DNA of 64,000 bases from Impatiens glandulifera (lineage: Eukaryota > Streptophyta > Magnoliopsida > Ericales > Balsaminaceae): NCBI RefSeq assembly GCF_907164915.1, contig NC_061868.1, forward strand, positions 44,655,774 through 44,719,773. The letters are read 5' to 3'. Both the position numbers and the translations under genes were made by a program. Numbering within the stretch: position 1 is the stretch's first letter; each line of letters begins with the position of its first letter. Below, in pieces: positions 56,525-64,000 of the stretch. The notes below the pieces were generated by a model. It had not been told where the DNA came from, did no database searches, and worked only from the letters and a program-made list of their open reading frames with translations.

Positions 56525-57136
56525 TACATAGGTTTAAAAACAAAATAATATAATTTTGTTGTTTTTTTCGTAATGTTACAATTTAATTGTATTGTCGTTT
56601 GTTCATAAACTCTAACGAGATTATGATATTCATTGTTTTAATTGATCAATTCATTAATTCATAATAATTATAAAGCATATCAAATGAATTTTTAATTTGT
56701 CGTTTTCTCTCTTCATAATAATTCAACTATTTGACCCCATAAATTATTTTGGTTGTTTACTTTTTCAAGAGAAGTTAAAGTAAATGTATTTTAGAAGAAA
56801 AAAAACTTGTCTTCGTTTAGTTGTTCATGTTGTGAGATAAACTTTTTCCTTCATCAATAATGTAATTAACTTAGTTTAAAAAATTATTAAATTTTATTTT
56901 TGTAACAATTTAAAGAAAAACAACAAATTAGTTAATTCATACTAGTTACCTTCCTTCCATACTCTAATAACTTGATTTAAATTTGAAGGTTCAAATTCTT
57001 TAATAAGATTCAAATTATTCGATACAGCTTACGCGGGCTAGTGTGTGCTGCCATATTGATATGTTTCTTCAAATTCTTCATATGACGAACACATACCATC
57101 ATTGGGTTGGAATATAGAGGAAAACCATAGGATGAA

Positions 57137-57287
57137 TCCAAAATATGTCGATAGACTTTACACTTAGTGTTTGTTTTTAATATACAACATTAATTCGTCT
57201 AATCTCAACTAGTATAGTTGTGATTAAAAGAATTAATATTATATATTAAGAAAAAATACAAAGTGTCAACCCTATCGACGTATTTTA
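57137..57287. repeat. Module hairpin, copy 7
   Basis: Same inverted repeat, centre CAACTAGTATAGTTG, arms AATATGTCGATAGACTTTACACT and TCAACCCTATCGACGTATTTT. Confidence 0.65.
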
Positions 57288-59856
57288 GATTAATCGTAGA
57301 TCTCTCCTTTATACTTTTTCAGTATTGTCATACAGAGATTTTGAACTCTCGAATTATTTCAATTTTCTTACCAAGACCGAAAGGGATGAATGATTGCTAA
57401 ATTTATTCAATTTCTTGATTGCTAGTTTCAAATAAATAGTAAATTTAGTATGGTTGAATAAAAAAAATATTACATAAATAATTATGTCATTAATTAAAAT
57501 GATTTCCTTCCTACTATATCTTGATCACTTTGAATAAATGACAAATTTAGTTTGGTTCGATATGGAAAAAAATCTACATAAATAATTATATTACTATTGA
57601 TATAATCACCCTCCAAAATATTGAATTTACACCATCAAATTCATAGAGATTTATAGTAATTAATTAACTATGCTCATACAAATTAACACTTTTCTAGATT
57701 GTCCTTGAAAGATTAATTTGAATTTTGAAAAATCAAAATTGTGTAAAAATGTTGTGAATTTTAGAATAGTTGAATAGAAAAAATAATATTACATGAATAA
57801 TTATGTTATTAATTAAAATTATTTTCTTCCTTCTATATCTTGATCACGTTCAAATAAATAGCAAATATTGGTTGGATGGATAAGGAAAATAGATTAGCAA
57901 ATATTTATAGTAATTTATTAACTAGTTAACACTTTTAGAGACTTTCCTTGAAAGATTAGTTTGAATTTTGAAAATCTAAAATTGTGTAGAAATTTTTGAA
58001 TTTTAAACAAATTTTGAATTTTTAAAACTCTAAAATAAATATAAGTGTTCAATTTAAATAAATAAATATAAACTTGAATAATGAAATGATATTAATATTT
58101 TTTAATTACCATCATAAAAGCGTTTTTTACATTATTTTAACCATCATTATTAGCATTGTTTTCATATTGACAACTAAATAATAATAAATTATTATGGAAT
58201 ACTTTCATAAAGACCATTAGTCCATTATTATAATAGTTTAAGAAGCCCATTGCTTCTTTTCCTTTTATTTTTATTCAGCCCATTAATTCTTTTTTTCCAA
58301 TAAACTAGCCCATTAAAAAACAATTCCAGTCTCCTCTTTAGAGTCTTCAAATCCGGACCTAAAATCGTTGTAAAATTAAGAGTTTAATTTTGGTAAGAAT
58401 TTACTTTTAAAGAATATCTTTTAAAGAATATTTATTATATACAGTATATAATTAACTATATAATCAATTTAAGAACTAATAAATAAATAACATTAAAAAT
58501 CTCATAATTATAAAATCAATTAGATTAGTTCATCTATTTAAATAAATTATTTTTGAATTTATAACTTTATTTCTATAAAATCCTAATATCGAAGTAATTT
58601 ACAAACTTTTAAAGTCTTAAGATCTTAAAATTAGGATTGGAAAAGTGTAACTAATTTATTATCCTTCTGTAAAATCATAAAATTGTAGAATTTTAAGGTT
58701 AACACAAAAATAAAAGATTGCATTCTAAAGTTAATTATGTGTATGACTTGAAAAATATAGCCATACTTTTTAAACCTTAATGTTTGTATTAATAGAAAGT
58801 TAGGAAATGTAATCAATTGTCTTTACAACTTTTATTTAGTACAAACAGGTTAAACAATATCAGGATATGGAGTACTTATGCAAGAAGATGATGAAAAAAA
58901 ATGATTTTATATATTTTAGCTAGTAATAAATTTAAATTATTGTTAAACTATAAAGATGTTTACTATTTGATAAGCTTTCTCAACTTAAATAAATCACTAG
59001 ATGATTATGAGTACATTTTTCTAAATTATCTATATAGTTATAATCTTTAAATAATTGCATCATAAGACCAAATTTTAGCCACCATTTGCAACATAATCCA
59101 TTTGATTCATAATAAATTATGAGCATGTCCTACAACAATCCAACTGTCTAATTTGCTTTTATTTATTTGTTAATTTACAAGCAATTTTTTTAAAAAAAAA
59201 AAAAAATTGTGACAATAAATTTTGATGAAAGAAAAAAAAGGTTGAGAATAAAAGTAATATCTTTTTCAGCCAAGGAAATTATCATTCCTTTTTTTTTTAG
59301 TTTGGTTGATATGATTGATGGAGTGTATATTAGGGACCTTTTAATTAATAAAATATATTATATGTCCATGATTTTCTTTAATATTGGATGATGAGATAAG
59401 TTAGCACCTTCTTTGACAATAAACAATTGAATACAAAATAGCTTTTTACTCTTTTTTTTTTTTTTATGTGTGTCTGTCATCCAATGACAAAAACAAAATA
59501 TTATAAATGTAAACATTTAACTAAAGATCAAAATAAACATTCAAGCTTAAATCAAACACATTATTATCAATTTAGTCTTTGTGAATAGACTGAATTTGCA
59601 AACATAAAATAATAATTAGCTCAAACTTTAAAATCTTATCTTACTTTATAAGTAATTAGTGAATAGTAGAAAGCCTCAATCATACAACTCAAACTAAAGT
59701 TATTCATAAAAAAAAATATAAATATATATATAGTAGGATGGTACAAGGATAAGTGAAAGTGAGAGGTGAGGAATTCCATCCAAGATATACAAGACAAAAG
59801 GATGTCAATTGTCAACCTCATGAGCCACTATTTCATTTTAATCTTTTTTTTATAAC

Positions 59857-59861
<5 letters not shown>

Positions 59862-59909
<48 letters not shown>
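59862..59909. repeat. (TA)n microsatellite at the end of the tandem array
   Basis: About 48 bp of pure TA. It lies just past the last sequence shared with unit 2 (ATGAGCCACTATTTCATTTTA) and so marks the right edge of the duplicated region. Confidence 0.85.
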
Positions 59910-59911
<2 letters not shown>

Positions 59912-60493
59912 AAATTATTAATTTTTTATTGGGTTGATAAATAATTTTTATTTTAAATAATGAGAAAATTAAAAATAATAATTAACCTCAACCAACCGAG
60001 AATGCTTTAGTGAAAAAAATCGAGATCCGTAAATGTTACCGGTTCGATTCTCACTCTACAACGAAAACAAAAATTTAAAGTGAGTATAATTGGATAAAAA
60101 TTGGATGCACTAAACAAACAAAAAGTTATTCTTTTATATATATATATATTATTATTATTTTTTTTTGTTAAACTAATTATAATTTATGTTTTATTAAATA
60201 AATATAAAAAATTTATAATATTTTTAAAAAATTAAAATAATTTAGGTGGTTAAATAGTTTGTTAACCCTTACTAGTTTTCCTAATTAAAAAAAACAAGTG
60301 AAATTGAATTGAGATGGTAAAAGACATGAAAGGAAGAGAGGGGGAGAATAAGAAAACTCAGGGAAGAAGACAAAGATTGTGGAGAAAACCCTTCAAATAA
60401 TGGAGGTTGAGTTGTGGATGGCCATTGGAATTTGCAGATGGGCATGGAGAATCCCGTTATGGAGCAGAGATGGAGATTTTGGAGAGAGAGTGT

Positions 60494-60520
60494 GTGAGTG
60501 AGTGAGTGAGTGAGTGAGTG
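60494..60520. repeat. (GTGA)n tetranucleotide repeat
   Basis: About six GTGA units sit roughly 255-280 bp upstream of the AFB start codon, within the presumed promoter or leader. Confidence 0.8.
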
Positions 60521-60771
60521 TGGACTCTGTGCAGAAATTAAACAAAGGCCTTTCTTCTTCTTCTACATCTCTTTCCCCCATTTGCCTTTCTCTCTCTCCA
60601 CCCTGTACACACGAATTTAATATTCTTCTTCTTCCCCCATTTGATTCTCTCTCCAAAAGCTCAAATCTTTTCCTGCTATGATCTGAAACAACCTAGATTC
60701 GATCATTTTTTTGTATCTCAACAATACCCACAAGCTTAATTCCAGTTCAGAGCTTATTCACGACTACCCAC

Positions 60772-62802
60772 ATGAGAGAAGAGGAGGATCTCTCAGAAAT
60801 GTCCGAAGAAGACGACGAGAGTCCCTCGCTCTCCGATCTATCATCAATCGCCGGCAACAATAAATCCCTAACCCTCTGCGGCGGAGAGTACGCGCCGCCT
60901 TTTCCAGATCAGGTGCTCGAGAACGTTCTAGAAAACGTCCTCCACTTCCTCAATTCGCGACGAGACCGAAACACGGCGTCCCTCGTCTGCAAATCATGGT
61001 ACCGAGCGGAGGCTCTTACCAGATCGGAACTCTTTATTGGTAACTGTTATGCAGTATCACCCAGCCGCGTTACCGACAGGTTCCGCCGCGTACGGGCGGT
61101 GACGATTAAGGGAAAACCTAGGTTTGCCGATTTCAATCTCATGCCTCACGATTGGGGAGCGTACTTCATGCCTTGGGTTAAAGCAATGGGAAATTCGTAT
61201 CGTGGGTTGGAGAAGATCTGTCTTAAGCGTATGTATCTTAAAGATAAAGATCTGGAAATGATTGCTACTTCCTTCCCTTCTTTCAAAGAGCTTGTGCTTA
61301 TCTGCTGTGAAGGATTTGGAACTTATGGGCTTTCTTTCATCACCAGTAAATGCAGGTATATACCCAATTTCGGTTTGATTTCGTTTTCATAGATCTAATT
61401 GTCATGTTCTTGAATGGATCTTGAATTAGTTCAAATGTTGAATTCATATATATAGGCTACTCAGAGTGCTTGATCTAATTGAAGTTGAGGTTGCTGATGA
61501 TGAATTTGATTGGATTTCTTGTTTCCCGGAAGGTGAAACTTGTTTGGAGTCTCTAATCTTTGATTGCATTGAATGCCCTATAAATTTCGAAGCACTCGAG
61601 CAACTAGTTGCCAGATCTCCTTCCTTAAAGAAACTTCGGATGAATAGATACGTTTCGATTGGTCAGCTTTATCGGATAATTACACGAGCACCGCAGCTCA
61701 CACATCTTGGTACTGGTTCGTTTAGCCCATCTGAGATCATTGCACATGTCGAACAGGAACCGGACTATGCCTCCGCCTTTGCAGCTTGCAAGTCGCTAGT
61801 TTGTCTCTCAGGATTCCGGGAAGTCTTGCCGGACTATCTTCCGGCCATCTATCCGGTCTGTGCTAGCCTCACCGTGCTGAATCTTAGTTACGCCAACATT
61901 ACAGCAGAGCAACTTAAGCCGGTTATTCGACATTGCCATAGACTTGAGATCTTTTGGGTAATTACAGAGTTGTTTCAAATTAGTTGTTTCATTCTTCTTC
62001 AAAGTAAATTTATTTCCTTTATTTTTGGGTTTTTTAGGTTCTTGATTCAGTGTGCGACGAGGGGCTTCAGGAAGTGGCTGCAACATGTAAAGATCTTCGC
62101 GAGCTCCGGGTATTCCCAATCGATGCACGAGAAGATAGCGAAGGCCCTGTTTCGGACATCGGCCTCCGTGCAATTTCCGAGGGTTGTCGAAAACTGCAAT
62201 CAATTTTATATTTCTGCCAGCGAATGACAAACGCAGCTGTAATAGCAATGTCCAACAACTGCCCTGATCTAGTTGTTTTCCGTCTCTGTATAATGGGTCG
62301 ACATAGACCCGACCATATTACAGGTCAACCAATGGACGAAGGGTTCGGAGCCATAGTCAAGAACTGTAAGAAGCTTACCCGGCTTGCCATCTCCGGTTTA
62401 CTAACCGACAGGGCATTCAGCTACATTGGCGAATACGGGAAACTGATAAAGACACTGTCAGTTGCATTCGCGGGTGATAGCGATATGGGACTGAAGTATG
62501 TACTTGAAGGGTGCCCTAGATTGCAGAAGCTGGAGATTAGAGATAGCCCGTTTGGGAATGCTGCTTTGCTATCGGGTTTGCATCATTATTATAACATGAG
62601 GTTTCTGTGGATGTCGTCTTGTAGGTTAACCCGCGAGGGTTGTCAGGAGTTGGCACGACGATTGCCAGAGTTAGTTGTGGAGATCATGAATGAGAATGGA
62701 GTAGATCAGCCTGCGGGGGACAATGTAGACATATTGTACATGTATCGCTCTCTCGAGCCACAACCTAGGTCGGACGCTCCTAGATTTGTCACTATCCTGT
62801 GA
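60772..62802 (+). CDS. AFB5: AFB4/AFB5-type auxin receptor F-box protein, intact, 3 exons
   Basis: This is a nuclear auxin co-receptor: the F-box joins an SCF (SKP1-CUL1) ligase and the leucine-rich repeats bind auxin plus Aux/IAA proteins, triggering their degradation. Exons 60772-61355, 61456-61957 and 62038-62802 join in frame to 616 residues, close to Arabidopsis AFB4/AFB5. The N-terminal acidic extension (about residues 1-40) before the F-box (about 43-82, [11 protein letters not shown]...LVCKSW) is diagnostic of the AFB4/5 branch, as is KGKPRFADF, where Arg117 replaces the TIR1 pocket His78. Arg386 (RELRVFP) and Ser417 (SILYFC) match the auxin-contact Arg and Ser of TIR1. The three-exon structure is the family norm. 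No stop or frameshift is seen. The symbol could equally be AFB4; one dicot gene often represents both. I see no miR393-like CCCTTTGG core in the exons. Confidence 0.94.
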
Positions 62803-64000
62803 AATTCTGTTTGAGATGAAACTGGAGATTTGGTTTTAGGAATTTATTCATTTTAAATCAGAGATGGATCAGATTCTCTTAACAAAGGTGGGTGGGTAAA
62901 TTGCTCAAAATGTATGAGTTTTTTTGGGGTGGGGTTTGAAATTGGTGATGTCCAAAATGACACGTCTCTCTAGCTAGAATTTGGGTGGGTGGGTTTTATT
63001 TTCAGATGAATTGTTGTTGTTGTTTTTTTGTTGTTGATGTTGTTGTTCTTGATGAAGAAGAAGATGTTTTTTTTTTAATTAATAATAATAATAATATTTA
63101 GGAAATGAAATGTTGGGGGGATTGGGTAATAAATGCCAAAAATGCATGTGCCCTTTTTTGTGGTCTTGAATTTGATAAATTTGACCCCATTAATGATGTT
63201 TGGAAAGTGTTGTACAAGTACAAAACCAATGACCCCTCTTTCCTCTTTATCTTTCTTTCCCACCATTTGACATATATTTTTATAGATAAGGACCCTGCCC
63301 TTTTCCAATTCTTTAATGTTCTAAGTGGAATCTGACTCTGCCTGCAAATCATCACTCAATGGTTTCTTGCTTTAATTTCTTCTTCCTCTCTTCTAGATCT
63401 CAAGGAATAGTTCAATCTGCAAATAAGTGATGAAAGATTTTGAAGCCACAAGATAAGATAGCCCTTGGTGGTGGGGTGGGGATGCTTGTAGAGCTAAATT
63501 AAGGTCAATTTCCCTAACTTTTAGAAGTTGAGATGTATATTTGAATAATATGAGAAAGTTGAAGGCTGTATTTATTTAATTTTTGACCCATAATATAGGA
63601 TGGAAAGGGAAATAAGGGCATAAACGATCACCCCCAGCATCTTTTAATCCTGACCGTTCCTTTCTTTTGATCAAAATGCCATCCGTCATTGACCTGAGGT
63701 CTTGAACCTACTACTAGAACCATGTCAGAGTCAGACAGCTCATTCGCACCTTAATTGGGTGGTCCACGTGTACGGTATGATGACATGGTGTCTTTAAATT
63801 AAAATAAATAATTAATATTGAATAATGAATAATGAATAGTCACTTGTATAATAAAAAATATTGTATTGCAATATATAAAAAAATATTAAATTTTTTCAGT
63901 ATACCAAAAAATTATATAAGATATAATACGGATACTAAAATTATTATTACGGTAAAAATATAAAATTTTAAAAAAATTTGTATATCAGGAATACGAAAAT
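62803..64000. other. 3' flank of the AFB gene; no further gene seen
   Basis: A likely 3' UTR follows the stop, with TTGTTGTTGTTG runs near 63010-63045 and (AAT)n near 63082-63097. Overlapping short ORFs on both strands at 63075-63355 have no recognisable motif. After about 63780 the DNA is AT-rich. Confidence 0.45.

Larger units (their letters stand above)
45935..59840. repeat. Tandem duplication unit 3 (subtilase lost)
   Basis: Downstream modules like those of units 1 and 2 continue (46.4-51.0, 51.6-53.2 and 56.5-58.7 kb), ending with a block at 58.75-59.84 kb that duplicates 44.4-45.5 kb. The unit has been inflated by a CACTA element, a Helitron array, LINE debris and an AACCGGTT-rich element. 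Beyond these inserts I see no gene in it. Confidence 0.7.
59841..60771. other. Upstream region and leader of the auxin-receptor gene
   Basis: The distal half is AT-rich. It contains a tRNA-like fragment at about 59990-60060 with a perfect GGTTCGATTC box B, probably an old SINE. From about 60330 the composition changes to GAGA- and CT-rich DNA typical of a leader, with a (GTGA)n run at 60494-60520 and CTTCTTCTTC tracts. No clear TATA box is seen. The leader likely includes 60540-60771. Confidence 0.5.

Noticed and set aside
59990..60060. Possible tRNA gene with a perfect GGTTCGATTC box B
   Set aside because: No convincing box A or acceptor stem; better read as a SINE remnant.
61958..62037. 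Read-through of AFB intron 2 giving a 253-codon ORF (61466-62227)
   Set aside because: The GT-AG intron at 61958-62037 restores the conserved [15 protein letters not shown] frame; the read-through frame is not conserved family sequence.
61808..62248. 146-codon minus-strand ORF in the AFB gene
   Set aside because: Antisense shadow across exon 2, intron 2 and exon 3 of a well-supported gene.

Overview
This window is nuclear DNA from a flowering plant, most likely a eudicot. The evidence is spliced genes with GT-AG introns, a ZF-HD homeobox gene, cucumisin-type subtilases, an AFB4/AFB5-type auxin receptor, a Ty1/copia element with a tRNA-Met-type primer site, CACTA and Helitron elements, and very AT-rich intergenic DNA. 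An asterid is possible, but that is only an impression from protein similarity.

Layout. (i) 1-8.6 kb: one intronless ZF-HD transcription factor gene on the minus strand (1943-2683) in otherwise gene-free AT-rich DNA. (ii) 8.6-12.9 kb: a long imperfect palindrome (fold-back element) with a solo LTR inserted in its left arm, then a minus-strand Helitron with two 5' ends. (iii) 13.8-59.8 kb: a tandem segmental duplication of three units. Each unit was originally an upstream block, a 10-exon subtilase gene, and several kb of downstream repeated modules. Unit 1 carries an intact subtilase (733 aa after splicing). Unit 2 carries a near-identical gene (731 aa if the insert is removed) broken in exon 4 by a complete 4744-bp Ty1/copia retrotransposon whose LTRs read as identical. 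Unit 3 has lost its subtilase: the upstream block joins directly to the downstream flank at about 46116. (iv) 60.8-62.8 kb: an intact three-exon AFB4/5-type F-box auxin receptor gene on the plus strand.

The duplicated units act as internal controls. Comparing paralogous positions exposes later insertions with their target duplications: a 1.8-kb non-autonomous CACTA element full of AACGG motifs, a 348-bp hAT-like MITE, a 794-bp AACCGGTT-rich element, a 0.7-kb unit-2-specific insert and a tandem Helitron array. Every downstream module also carries a roughly 150-bp inverted repeat (seven copies).

The genes do not form a pathway cluster. The ZF-HD factor, the secreted proteases and the auxin receptor are neighbours only. 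No non-plant system (CRISPR, operon, phage) is present. The most informative content is the birth, disruption and loss of subtilase copies within one tandem array. All coordinates, splice sites and LTR comparisons were read by eye.
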